Shown here: positions 8,319-16,923 of the stretch, in pieces
How positions within the stretch are numbered: position 1 is the stretch's first letter
Layout: the number at the start of each line of letters is the position of its first letter
Source of the DNA: Roseibium marinum
GTDB lineage: Bacteria > Pseudomonadota > Alphaproteobacteria > Rhizobiales > Stappiaceae
Assembly (NCBI RefSeq): GCF_002906165.1
Contig: NZ_PPCN01000013.1
Coordinates: 62,001-126,000, forward strand
Length of the DNA: 64,000 nucleotides
Direction of reading: 5' to 3'
Position numbers and translations under genes: made by a program
Notes under the pieces: generated by a model
The model's database searches: none
The model's input: the letters and a program-made list of their open reading frames with translations, nothing else
What the model was told of the DNA's origin: nothing

Positions 8319-9311
8319 ATGAAGAAGTTGTTAGTCTCGGTCGCCGCGACCGCTCTGATCGGAATGGCATCTTCCGCCATGGCGGAAGAGTGCGGCACGG
8401 TTACCGTTGCCGAAATGAACTGGGCATCGGCCGGTGCGATCTCGCAGATCGACAAGTTGATCCTGGAAAACGGCTATGGCTGCAATGTGGAGCTGGTTAC
8501 CGGCGATACCATGCCGACCTTCACCTCGATGAACGAAAAAGGCGAGCCGGACATGGCGCCGGAACTTTGGATCAACGCCGTGCGTGAACCGCTCGACGCG
8601 GCCGTTGCCGAAGGCTCCCTGATCATCGGCGGCGAGATCCTGAACGAAGGCGGTGTCGAAGGCTTCTGGGTCCCGACTTTCATCGCCGAAGAACATGACA
8701 TCTATACGGTCAAGGACGCCCTGGCACATCCGGAACTGTTCCCGGGTGCGGAAGATGAAAGCAAGGGCGCTTTCTACAGCTGCCCGACCGGCTGGAACTG
8801 CCGCATCACCACCGGCAATCTGTTTCGCGCCTTCGGTTTCGACAAGGGCGGCTTTGAAATGGTCGATCCGGGTTCCGCTGCTGGCCTCGATGGCGCGCTC
8901 GCCCGTGCCAACGAGCGCAAGGAAGGCTGGCTCGGCTATTATTGGGCGCCGACCGCCATTCTCGGCAAATACGACATGACCCTGCTCGACTTCGAAACGC
9001 CGCACAACAAGGAAGAGTGGGACAATTGCACCGTGGTCGAGGATTGCCCGGATCCGAAACCGAATTCCTGGGTGAAGTCTGAAGTCTACACAGTCGTGAC
9101 CAAGGATTTCGCCGAAAAGGCGGGGCCTGCGATGGACTACGTCAAAGGCCGCACCTGGGATAACCGGACGGCCGGCAAGGTTCTGGCCTGGATGACGGAC
9201 AACCAGGCGAGCAACGAAGACGGCGCCTACTACTTCCTGGAAAACTTCGAGGACGTCTGGTCCAAGTGGGTCAGTCCGGAAGTTGCAGAGAAGGTAAAAG
9301 CCTCTCTGTAG
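8319..9311 (+). CDS. proX: Glycine betaine/proline-type ABC substrate-binding protein
   Basis: Periplasmic binding protein (OpuAC/ProX family) of 330 residues for quaternary ammonium compounds. The signal peptide is MKKLLVSVAATALIGMASSA, cleaved before EECGTV. The mature protein has the tryptophan-rich features of this family (EMNWASAGA, LWINAVREP, GFWVPTF, GYYWAPTAI), which fit an aromatic cage for the trimethylammonium group. Two Cys pairs (CPTGWNC; DNCTVVEDC) are notable. An aggag ribosome site precedes the ATG. It is first in a three-gene operon with permease and ATPase. The exact ligand (betaine, choline, proline betaine) cannot be read from sequence. Confidence 0.9.
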   Translation: MKKLLVSVAATALIGMASSAMAEECGTVTVAEMNWASAGAISQIDKLILENGYGCNVELVTGDTMPTFTSMNEKGEPDMAPELWINAVREPLDAAVAEGSLIIGGEILNEGGVEGFWVPTFIAEEHDIYTVKDALAHPELFPGAEDESKGAFYSCPTGWNCRITTGNLFRAFGFDKGGFEMVDPGSAAGLDGALARANERKEGWLGYYWAPTAILGKYDMTLLDFETPHNKEEWDNCTVVEDCPDPKPNSWVKSEVYTVVTKDFAEKAGPAMDYVKGRTWDNRTAGKVLAWMTDNQASNEDGAYYFLENFEDVWSKWVSPEVAEKVKASL

Positions 9312-9325
9312 CACGGCAGAAAAGA

Positions 9326-9350
9326 CCGGGGCCGCGCCTGAGGCGCGGCC
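9326..9350 (+). terminator. Hairpin between proX and proW
   Basis: Perfect 11-bp stem (ggggccgcgcc / ggcgcggcccc) with a TGA loop, 15 nt after the proX stop. It lacks a T run, so it probably attenuates or protects the 3' end of the proX message rather than fully stopping transcription. Confidence 0.65.
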
Positions 9351-9389
9351 CCATCCATTAGGGGCAATAATACCATCGGGACAGATAAG

Positions 9390-10274
9390 ATGGACTGGAT
9401 AGAATTTCCCTCGCTCAGCCGGGAAAATATGCTGACAATCAAGAAAACCATCGATGGATCGTTCAAGGAATTCACCAGAGCCTACGGCGATCTGATCGAC
9501 AAGTTCTTCGATCCCCTGCAGGACTTTCTGGTCTTGCTGGAACGGCTTCTGATCACCTCGCCCTGGCCCGTCGTGCTGGCGTTCTTCGCGGCTGTCGTCT
9601 TTCTGATGAGCCGGAAGGTGAGCATCACCATCGGGACCGTCGTTGCTCTTTCCCTGATCGGTGTTTTCGGGCTGTGGGAAGACACCATGCGCACCATCGC
9701 CATGGTCACGGTCTGTACCATGCTGGCAATCGTGCTCGGCATTCCCATCGGAATTTTCATGGCGCGCTCCGACCGCGTCCAGAGGCTGGTCAATCCGATA
9801 TTGGACCTGATGCAGACCATGCCCAGCTTTGTCTACCTGATCCCGGTCGTCATGATTTTCGGTATCGGCAAGGTTCCAGGTCTCATCGCCGTGGTGATTT
9901 ACGCCATTCCGCCGATGATCCGGCTTACCAATCTCGGCATCCGCCTGGTAGATCAGGATGTTCTCGAAGCGGCCGACGCCTTCGGGTCCAGCGGCAGCCA
10001 GAAGCTTATGAATGTTCAGCTGCCGCTCGCGCTTCCCACCATCATGGCCGGTATCAACCAGTGCATCATGATGTCGCTGTCGATGGTTGTCGTTGCCTCC
10101 ATGATCGGCGTGAAGGGGCTCGGGCAGGAAGTCCTGAACGCAATCAACAATCAGTATCTGACCGCAGGGGTCCTCAGCGGCCTCGCCATTGTGTCCATTG
10201 CGATCATCTTCGATCGGGCCACACAGGCCTATGGCAAGCGCCTTCAGAAGCATTCGGAGGTGGTCCATGGGTGA
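9390..10274 (+). CDS. proW: Glycine betaine/proline-type ABC permease
   Basis: Inner-membrane permease of 294 residues with five to six hydrophobic helices from about residue 60 and a single BPD transport domain. It has the ProW-family stretch FGIGKVPGLIAVVIYAIPPM and an EAA-type loop (VLEAADAFGSSGSQKLMNV). A hydrophilic N-terminal segment of about 55 residues precedes the first helix, common in alphaproteobacterial ProW/ChoW. Its last 8 bases overlap the ATPase gene start, which indicates translational coupling. Confidence 0.9.
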   Translation: MDWIEFPSLSRENMLTIKKTIDGSFKEFTRAYGDLIDKFFDPLQDFLVLLERLLITSPWPVVLAFFAAVVFLMSRKVSITIGTVVALSLIGVFGLWEDTMRTIAMVTVCTMLAIVLGIPIGIFMARSDRVQRLVNPILDLMQTMPSFVYLIPVVMIFGIGKVPGLIAVVIYAIPPMIRLTNLGIRLVDQDVLEAADAFGSSGSQKLMNVQLPLALPTIMAGINQCIMMSLSMVVVASMIGVKGLGQEVLNAINNQYLTAGVLSGLAIVSIAIIFDRATQAYGKRLQKHSEVVHG

Positions 10275-11301
10275 AGCAACGGGCATTGAGATCAAGAATC
10301 TCTATAAAATCTTCGGCCCGAACGGCAAGGAGATGGTTCAGAAGGTCAAGGACGGCATGTCCAAGGCCGAACTGAACGAGAAGTTCAACCATGTGCTTGG
10401 TCTGAACGACATCAACATCTCCATGCCGGGTGGCAAGATCGAGGTGGTGATGGGGTTGTCCGGGTCAGGCAAGTCGACCCTGATCCGGCATATCAACCGC
10501 CTGATCGATCCGACCGACGGCGAGGTTCTCTACGGCAGCGAGGACGTCTGCAAGATGTCCCAGAAGGAACTGCGGGAATTTCGCCGGCACAAGACCGCGA
10601 TGGTGTTCCAGAAGTTCGCGCTTCTGCCGCACCGCACGGTGCTCAAAAACACCGTCTACGGTCTGGAGATCCAGGGCGTACCGATGAAAGAGGCGGAAAA
10701 GCGCGCCTCACGCTGGATTTCCCGCGTCGGATTGGAAGGCTTCGAGGATCATTACCCGAACCAGTTGTCCGGCGGGATGCAGCAGCGTGTGGGGCTTGCC
10801 CGGGCGTTGACCAACGATGCCGACATTCTCCTGATGGACGAAGCCTTCTCCGCGCTCGATCCGCTGATCCGGATGGACATGCAGTCCGTGCTTCTGGACC
10901 TTCAGGAGGAACTGCACAAGACAATCGTCTTCATCACCCACGATCTGGACGAAGCCCTGCGCCTGGGCGACAAGATCGCCATTCTCAGGGACGGCGCGGT
11001 GATCCAGCAGGGGACCGGTCAGGAGATCGTTCTGAGGCCGGCGGACCAATATATCGCCGACTTCGTCAAGGAAGTGAACCGCGGACGGGTGATCCTGGTC
11101 GACACTGTCATGGACAGGACAAGGACGGTTGAAGAAGGCGGCCTGACGATCTCGAGCGGCATCATGCTGGAGGAGGCGGCCAAGACATTCGCCGAAACCG
11201 GCCTGGGCGAGGCGAGTGTCGTCAGCGGTGACGGCCGGCCGATCGGCGTCCTCAATGTGCAGGACACGATCAGCGCGATGGTGACACCGGCAACGCACTG
11301 A
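10267..11301 (+). CDS. proV: Glycine betaine/proline-type ABC ATP-binding protein
   Basis: ATPase of the betaine importer, 344 residues. The start is ATG at 10267, overlapping the permease stop; longer frames upstream only read through the permease in another frame. Walker A is GLSGSGKST (about residue 62), signature LSGGMQQRVGLARAL (about 168), Walker B ILLMDEAFSALD, H-loop FITHDLDEA. An N-terminal insert with SKAELNEKFNHVLGLND is typical of ProV/ChoV. After the nucleotide-binding domain only about 70 residues remain, a single CBS-like element rather than the full pair, which may affect ionic-strength sensing. Confidence 0.92.
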   Translation: MGEATGIEIKNLYKIFGPNGKEMVQKVKDGMSKAELNEKFNHVLGLNDINISMPGGKIEVVMGLSGSGKSTLIRHINRLIDPTDGEVLYGSEDVCKMSQKELREFRRHKTAMVFQKFALLPHRTVLKNTVYGLEIQGVPMKEAEKRASRWISRVGLEGFEDHYPNQLSGGMQQRVGLARALTNDADILLMDEAFSALDPLIRMDMQSVLLDLQEELHKTIVFITHDLDEALRLGDKIAILRDGAVIQQGTGQEIVLRPADQYIADFVKEVNRGRVILVDTVMDRTRTVEEGGLTISSGIMLEEAAKTFAETGLGEASVVSGDGRPIGVLNVQDTISAMVTPATH

Positions 11302-11356
11302 AGAGCCGGTTTCCAGGCTCGCCGCCCCGGCCTTGAGCCAGGACCAGCTTGAACGC

Positions 11357-11387
11357 AAAAGCCCCGGAGACAGCTCCGGGGCTTTTT
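11357..11387. terminator. Bidirectional Rho-independent terminator
   Basis: A-tract, then stem agccccgga / tccggggct with a gacagc loop, then TTTTTT. It lies between convergent proV and the HlyD-family gene and can serve both strands. Confidence 0.9.
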
Positions 11388-11411
11388 TGTTGCCGACCTG
11401 ACAACCGACAG

Positions 11412-12752
11412 TCAGCGCTCGGAAAAGACCGTGCGCGCGGCGCGGGTGACGGGGTTGAGAAGATACATCAGGATCGACTTGGAACCGGTGACGACCTGGG
11501 CATTGACCTGCATGCCGGGGCGCACCGGCCGCACGTTGGACCCAGAGCCGATGGTCTGGCCAGGAAAGGCCAGGGTGGCCTTGAAATAGTATTCGCCATA
11601 TTCGTCCTGAAAACTGGACGCGGATATGGTCTCGACCTCAGCCGACAGCGTGCCGTAGATGTTCGGATCGTAACTCGTGATCGTTATGTCGGCCCTGTCT
11701 CCGGCGTTGATGTGGCCGATGTCCCTGGGATTGACCTTCACCTCGGCGACGAGGTTTTCGGACAGCGGCACGATTTCAGCGATCATGTCGCCCGGACCGA
11801 CCACGGAGCCCCGGCCGGACTGACCGAGCGTCTTGACATAGCCCTCAACCGGCGCCCTGACGAAGAGACGGTCCTGGCGGTCCTTCAGCTTGGTGATCTC
11901 CTGTTTCAGTTCCGTGCGCTCCTGGGCGATCCTTGCCCGTTCGTCCGCGACATCCCGGTTCACTTCCGCGCCGGCCTGGGCGAGGCTTGCCCGGGCTTCG
12001 ATCAGCATCTCGCGGACCTGGGCAAGATTGCCGAAGAGCTGCTCCAGCGTTACCTGGGTGCGCTGGTATTCGCTTTTGGCTTCAAGATAGCGGCGCCGGG
12101 ACGTGTAGCCGTCCCGAAGGAGACCTTCCTGGATCTGGAACTTTTCCTTCTCAAGATCCACCTGCGACTTCTGGAGCTCGATCTGGGCCTCAAGGCTGGC
12201 CACTTCGGCGTGCTTCTGCGCCACGCGGGCGGTGTAGGCGTCCTGTTCGTCGGAGACCACCTGGCGGTTCGCGTTCAAGGCGGCCCGCTGCTGCGTGCTA
12301 AAGCCTTCGACCGCCGGATCAAGGCGCAAGCCAACGGAGTTCGCATTGCTGTATTCCTGGGCGAGGAGGCGCCGTTCTTCCAGTTCCAGATAGGAGAGCC
12401 GGCTCTCGATGCGGGCGAGTTCCGTCGTCGTGTCCTGTTTCTCCAGCCTGGCGATCGGATCGCCGGCTCTCACCAGTTCCCCTTCCTCGACAAGAACCTC
12501 GTTCACGATGCCGCCCTCGAGGTGCTCCACCGTCAGGATATGGCCGGCCGGCGTGATCTCGCCGATCGTGCTGGCGACTTCGCGGATCTGCCCGACCGCC
12601 GCCCAGACCAGAAGTATGAGCGTGGCGATCACAAGTCCCGTCAGGAGACGGGAGTAGAATGCCGGAGGAACGCCGTCTTCCAGTTCCAGCGGAAGGCCGA
12701 CGCGGCCGTATACGGCGGAGCGGAGTGTGTCCGGATTGTCTTTTGTTGCCAT
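11412..12752 (-). CDS. HlyD-family type I secretion membrane fusion protein
   Basis: Periplasmic adaptor of 446 residues that links the inner-membrane ABC exporter to TolC. It has a short cytoplasmic N-terminus, one membrane helix (about residues 32-53, LLTGLVIATLILLVWAAV), a barrel-sandwich half-motif (GHILTVEHLEGGIVNEVLVE), a long coiled-coil region (about 130-300, rich in E, Q, R) and the second half-motif with the conserved C-terminal PVRPGMQVNAQVVTG. Length matches HlyD/PrtE. It is third in the minus-strand operon behind two ABC proteins (53-bp gap), and the bidirectional terminator follows it. Confidence 0.92.
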   Translation of the reverse strand: MATKDNPDTLRSAVYGRVGLPLELEDGVPPAFYSRLLTGLVIATLILLVWAAVGQIREVASTIGEITPAGHILTVEHLEGGIVNEVLVEEGELVRAGDPIARLEKQDTTTELARIESRLSYLELEERRLLAQEYSNANSVGLRLDPAVEGFSTQQRAALNANRQVVSDEQDAYTARVAQKHAEVASLEAQIELQKSQVDLEKEKFQIQEGLLRDGYTSRRRYLEAKSEYQRTQVTLEQLFGNLAQVREMLIEARASLAQAGAEVNRDVADERARIAQERTELKQEITKLKDRQDRLFVRAPVEGYVKTLGQSGRGSVVGPGDMIAEIVPLSENLVAEVKVNPRDIGHINAGDRADITITSYDPNIYGTLSAEVETISASSFQDEYGEYYFKATLAFPGQTIGSGSNVRPVRPGMQVNAQVVTGSKSILMYLLNPVTRAARTVFSER

Positions 12753-12805
12753 TGGAATGTCCTCGGCGGTTGTCGGGTGCCGCCGGCGGGCAGCTTTCCG
12801 GTCGG

Positions 12806-14992
12806 CTATCGAGACTGCTGTTTCAGCACGTCGTCGAGAATCTCTGTCGGGGAACCGGCCATCGCCACCATGCCGTTCTGCATGTAGACGAGATTGTCCG
12901 CCATGCGCATGTGGCTCGGCCGGTAGGTTGTCAGCAAGACGGTCGACTTGCCTCGCACCTGTTCGATTTTATTCATCAGGAGCTTGTCGCCGTCGAAATC
13001 CAGGTTCCCGGCGGGGTCGTCCAGGACATAGATCGGGGCGGGACGCACAAAGGCTCTCGCCAGCATCAGGCGCTGCTTGACGTTGTCCGACAGCATGCTG
13101 ATCAAATGGCCCGTCAGGCGGGTTTCCACGCCTTGCGGCAGCAGGTCGCCATAGGCATCGAGACCGAATTCCTCGAATGCCATGCGCACCTGACTGTTGT
13201 CCGCCTGCGGATTGGCCATGCGGAAATTCTGGGCGACTGTTCCGTAGAAGAAGTCAGCATGTTCCGGCGCATGGCCGATTGCATTGCGCCACTCGCCCGG
13301 ATCCAGCTGCCGGATGTCCAGATCGTCCACCAGTATGGCGCCCATTTGCGGCCGGTAGAGGCCAAGCACGGCCCGGACCAAAGAGGTTTTGCCGCAGCCG
13401 CTGGGCCCGGTGATCGCGGTGACCGACCCCTGATTCAATTGCAGGGAAAAGTTCCGCAGGGCGGGTTCCTGCCGCGAGGGGTAGCGCAGTACGACATTGG
13501 AGAGGCGGATGGAGCCCTGGAACTGGCGGTAGAGACTGGGCAGCTTGCCGGGCTGCCGCTCCATGTCGATTTTCAGAAGGCCGTCGATGCGCTCGATCGT
13601 CTGTTGCGCCTGACCCATTTGCGACAGGCTCAGGAAGGCCTGATGCATCGGGCTGAGGGCGCGCCAGGACAGGGCCATCACAGCGATCAGGGCGCCCTGG
13701 GTCAGTTCCTGGTTCATGACCAGAATGGCGCCGATCCCGAGCACGCCGATCCCACACAGGGTCATCAGCATTTGCGACACGACCTGCATGACCTGTGACA
13801 ATTGCCGGGTCTTCAGGTTTTTCAGGGCAAAATCCGCCGAGATCGCACGGTATTTCTCGACCCAGATATCGTCGGCGGAAAGCTCGCGGATTGCATTCCG
13901 CTTGGACAGGATCTCCACCGTGATGTTCTGCATGCGGGACTTGGCGTCGCCCGCCAGGTTGATCGCCATTTTCATGCGCGGAATGATGATCAGTCCGGTC
14001 AGCACATAAAGCAGCAACAGCCCCGCCGGCAGCAGCGCGAGCGGACCGCCTATGAGTGCGAGCACGATCACGAACAGCGCGGAGAACGGCAGATCGATCA
14101 GTGCGTTGGCAAGATTTCCGTGAAAGATGTCGCGAACGCCGTCAAACTGCTTCAGCCGCGTGATCTGCGTGCCGATCGGTGCGGAAGAGATAAGCGGCAG
14201 CGGCAGGTTGAGAAAGTGCCGGAAAGTCGAATTGGCCACCACCGCGTCGAGGCGGGCGCCGAGATAGGCCTGCAGGCTGGACTTGGTGCCCTTGACCATC
14301 CAGTCCATGCACAGGACGACCGCCATGCCGATCAGCAGGGTGACCAGGACCGAGACGGATTTCGCGCCAATCGCCTTGTCGTAGACATTCATGACAAAGA
14401 GCGGCAGTCCGAGGGCGAGCAGGTTCGACAGGAAGCCGACGGCCATGATTGAAACGAGTGTGCCGCGGAACTGGTGGAACAGGCGGGACGACCAGTGCCG
14501 AAAGCCGGAGCCAACCGCGTCTTCTTCCTGTTCTATCAGGTATATTTCCGCGTCCTTCAGGTCATTGAACGCAAGCGTGATCGTCCGGTGGCCCTCGCCG
14601 CTATAGGCTTGGAAACGGCCATCGCGGGCCCGGCCCAGGCCGACGAGCGTATCGGTGCCGAGTTGGACAAGGCAAGGAAACTGCTCCGCCGTGAGCTGCT
14701 TGGCCAAGCGGCGGCAAGGCGTGACCCGGAAGTTCAGGCGGGTCAGCACCGCCCGCAAGTCGAAAATACCGCAGATGCCTTCCTGGTGGGGCAAGGCTTC
14801 GAACAGATGACGTTCCATGCCGTCCCAGTCGAGCGCCTCAAGCAGCGGCAGAAGGCAGGCCTGTGCCGGTGATGCGCGTTCGATCGTGTTTTCGGCATGC
14901 TGATGAACACGGGTCTCCAGGTTCATTCGGCTTTGCGCCGGATTCACGGTCTGAAATATCGAATCGGAGTTTTCCAAAGCGGCCAGGGACAT
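12806..14992 (-). CDS. Type I secretion ABC transporter with C39-like N-terminus and degenerate ATPase motifs
   Basis: Inner-membrane exporter subunit, 728 residues. Residues about 30-150 form a C39-peptidase-like domain without an evident catalytic Cys-His pair; a six-helix ABC membrane domain follows (about 165-455), then the nucleotide-binding domain. Walker A is intact (GPSGCGKTS). Other motifs are altered: Q-loop Gln is Glu (HAPEHADFF), the signature reads LSDNVKQR instead of LSGGQ, the catalytic Glu after Walker B is Asp (VLDDPAGNLD), and the H-switch His is Tyr (LLTTYRPS; codon TAC confirmed in the DNA). The gene starts 9 nt after the stop of the partner ABC gene upstream. A heterodimer is likely. 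Confidence 0.88.
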   Translation of the reverse strand: MSLAALENSDSIFQTVNPAQSRMNLETRVHQHAENTIERASPAQACLLPLLEALDWDGMERHLFEALPHQEGICGIFDLRAVLTRLNFRVTPCRRLAKQLTAEQFPCLVQLGTDTLVGLGRARDGRFQAYSGEGHRTITLAFNDLKDAEIYLIEQEEDAVGSGFRHWSSRLFHQFRGTLVSIMAVGFLSNLLALGLPLFVMNVYDKAIGAKSVSVLVTLLIGMAVVLCMDWMVKGTKSSLQAYLGARLDAVVANSTFRHFLNLPLPLISSAPIGTQITRLKQFDGVRDIFHGNLANALIDLPFSALFVIVLALIGGPLALLPAGLLLLYVLTGLIIIPRMKMAINLAGDAKSRMQNITVEILSKRNAIRELSADDIWVEKYRAISADFALKNLKTRQLSQVMQVVSQMLMTLCGIGVLGIGAILVMNQELTQGALIAVMALSWRALSPMHQAFLSLSQMGQAQQTIERIDGLLKIDMERQPGKLPSLYRQFQGSIRLSNVVLRYPSRQEPALRNFSLQLNQGSVTAITGPSGCGKTSLVRAVLGLYRPQMGAILVDDLDIRQLDPGEWRNAIGHAPEHADFFYGTVAQNFRMANPQADNSQVRMAFEEFGLDAYGDLLPQGVETRLTGHLISMLSDNVKQRLMLARAFVRPAPIYVLDDPAGNLDFDGDKLLMNKIEQVRGKSTVLLTTYRPSHMRMADNLVYMQNGMVAMAGSPTEILDDVLKQQSR

Positions 14993-15001
14993 GAGGCGTT
15001 C

Positions 15002-16765
15002 CTAAGCTTGCTGCTGCGTGCCGGCGGGGTCGCGCCGGCGGATTTGGTAACGGGGGGCGGTGGCGGTCTTGCGGGCGGTGCTGACACGCCCGTCCTCCAG
15101 ATGGAATTGCTTGTCGGCAATGGCGCGGAAGGACGGGCGGTGACTGAGAATCAACATTGTCAGCTGGCCTTTAAGCCGTTTCAGTGCCTCGACCAGCTGG
15201 GCTTCGCTCTTGTGGTCGAGCGCGCCGTTGGCGTCGTTCAGGAGCAGAATCCTGGGTTCTCCGGCCAGGGCTCGCGCAATCGCGATGCGCTGGAGCATGG
15301 ATCCGGTCAGATTTTCTTCGATAGCGTTGCCGAGCGGCGTGTCATAACCAAGCGGAAGCAGGTGTATGTCCTTTTCCAGTCCGATCAGATCCGCCGCCAT
15401 GCGCGCCTTTTGTGGTGTCGATCGGGAGCTGAACAGCGTCAGGTTCTGCAGGATCGTTCCGGAAAACATCTGCGCATCGTTGCCGACATAGGCGATGCGG
15501 CGGCGCAAATGGCGGTGGTCCGGTCCGTAAAGGTTGTATCCGTCAATCAGGATCTGGCCGGAGGTCGGCTCGATATCGCCGGACACAATACGCGCAAGCG
15601 TAATCCGGCCGCTGCCGTCACTGCCTTCGAAGGCGACGGTCTCACCGGCGTTGATCGTGAGTGTCAGATTGTGAACCGTAACGATGGCGTCGCGGTGAGG
15701 CTGGAAGGTCGCGTTCTGCAGCTTGATATTACCGAAGACGGCCAGATGCGGATCGCCGGTGCGCTCTTCGCGCGGCAGGTCGAAAAGGGCGTTTGCCTCG
15801 CGGAAATCGTGATTGACCCGCTGCAGGTCGGTCCAGTGGTTGATGCCGCGCAGCAGCGGTTGAACCACCTGGCCGGCCAGAAGCGTGCATGCGGCAACCG
15901 CACCGACGCTGATATAGCCGCCCATGACCAGCAGCGCACCCGTGGAAACCACGCAGACAGTGGTCAGCACCGTAAACAGGCTGGAAGCACTCCGTGCGCG
16001 GTTGTTGAGGTCGATATGGTCGTAGCCGAGGCGGGAGATTCCGGTCTGCAAGCGTTCGAAACGGCGCAGGATGACCGGCTCAAGGGCCATGGCCTTGATC
16101 GTGTTGAGGCCGGAAAGAACCTCGAAAATGAAATCGTATTTCCTTTGATCGTGCTCTGCCCGCTTCTCGATCAACCGATCGAGGCGCGCGTTGAGCTTGG
16201 CGGTGCGAAGCGCGAACAGAGCCAGAAGTGCGAGGGGGACAAACCCGATGGGGCCGCCGATGAGGAACAGAACCACGAGAAAGATAAGGCTCGCCGGCAG
16301 GTCGATCGCCAGTAGCCTGGCCTGGCCGCCGTACTGGTCGCCGAGTGACTGGAGCGATCGAAACGAGTCGAGATGCCTGGAGACCGTTGCGTCGGAACCG
16401 ATGTCGGTTCTGGAATTCAGCAGGCGCCGGGTGACCTCAACATTGGCTTGATGCGTGAAGGAGGCGGCGAGCCAGCCGATCAGATAGGAACGTATCGTCT
16501 TCAAGACCGCGTCGATGACCAGAACGAACCCGAGGCCCGCGATGAGGATGACCAGTGTGTCGGTGGCCTTGTTCGGGAGGATCCTGTCGTAAACCTGCAG
16601 GATCGTGAGGGGCATGGCCAGTCCGAGGATGTTGATCAGAATGGAGGCTGTGATCACGGAGCGGGGCAGCCCGGGCGTTTTTACACGTTCGCCGGTCTCA
16701 GAAGAAATGAAATTCATCTTAGGAAGTTTAGCGTTGGAAAAAGTATCAATGATAGAAGATGTCAT
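15002..16765 (-). CDS. Type I secretion ABC transporter, second subunit, degenerate ATPase motifs
   Basis: Inner-membrane ABC exporter subunit, 587 residues from ATG 16765, chosen because ggagg lies 8 nt upstream; a longer frame to 16840 has no such site. It has six membrane helices (about 50-310) and one nucleotide-binding domain, without a peptidase-like domain. Walker A Lys is Arg (GSDGSGRIT; confirmed in the DNA), the Q-loop Gln is Asn (YVGNDAQMF), the signature reads LTGSMLQRIAIARAL, and Walker B/catalytic residues are Asn-Asp (ILLLNDANGALD). The H-switch His is kept (ILSHRPS). Its defects complement those of the 728-residue partner directly downstream. It is the first gene of the secretion operon, divergent from the adhesin. 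Confidence 0.88.
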   Translation of the reverse strand: MTSSIIDTFSNAKLPKMNFISSETGERVKTPGLPRSVITASILINILGLAMPLTILQVYDRILPNKATDTLVILIAGLGFVLVIDAVLKTIRSYLIGWLAASFTHQANVEVTRRLLNSRTDIGSDATVSRHLDSFRSLQSLGDQYGGQARLLAIDLPASLIFLVVLFLIGGPIGFVPLALLALFALRTAKLNARLDRLIEKRAEHDQRKYDFIFEVLSGLNTIKAMALEPVILRRFERLQTGISRLGYDHIDLNNRARSASSLFTVLTTVCVVSTGALLVMGGYISVGAVAACTLLAGQVVQPLLRGINHWTDLQRVNHDFREANALFDLPREERTGDPHLAVFGNIKLQNATFQPHRDAIVTVHNLTLTINAGETVAFEGSDGSGRITLARIVSGDIEPTSGQILIDGYNLYGPDHRHLRRRIAYVGNDAQMFSGTILQNLTLFSSRSTPQKARMAADLIGLEKDIHLLPLGYDTPLGNAIEENLTGSMLQRIAIARALAGEPRILLLNDANGALDHKSEAQLVEALKRLKGQLTMLILSHRPSFRAIADKQFHLEDGRVSTARKTATAPRYQIRRRDPAGTQQQA

Positions 16766-16923
16766 ATTAATTGCCTCCAATTCTTGATTAAGACGCTGAA
16801 TTGTTTCAAAAGCGTTTACCAAGAACATTGGAAATCTCAATTTACATCAAAGTGCGCATGTATTTCATGAAGTGAGGTTTGTTTTTATTAAGATAACGCT
16901 GCGCGTGATGAGGTCAGTTTCTA
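16766..16923. promoter_or_regulatory. AT-rich divergent promoter region of the secretion island
   Basis: About 160 bp of AT-rich DNA between the divergent exporter operon and the adhesin gene. It must contain both promoters. The adhesin ribosome site GAGGT is at 16910-16914. No single promoter hexamer pair is convincing. Confidence 0.5.

Noticed and set aside
8005..8322. Short frames in the AT-rich gap (8005-8295 minus, 8113-8322 plus)
   Set aside because: They overlap each other on opposite strands, lack clear ribosome sites and domains, and the plus frame runs into the proX start.
8331..10295. 654-codon minus-strand frame opposite the betaine operon
   Set aside because: It spans two well-supported plus-strand genes and their intergenic hairpin; no domain, His/Asp-rich shadow composition.
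11349..12887. 512-codon plus-strand frame opposite the HlyD gene
   Set aside because: Antisense shadow; starts within the bidirectional terminator and has no family features.
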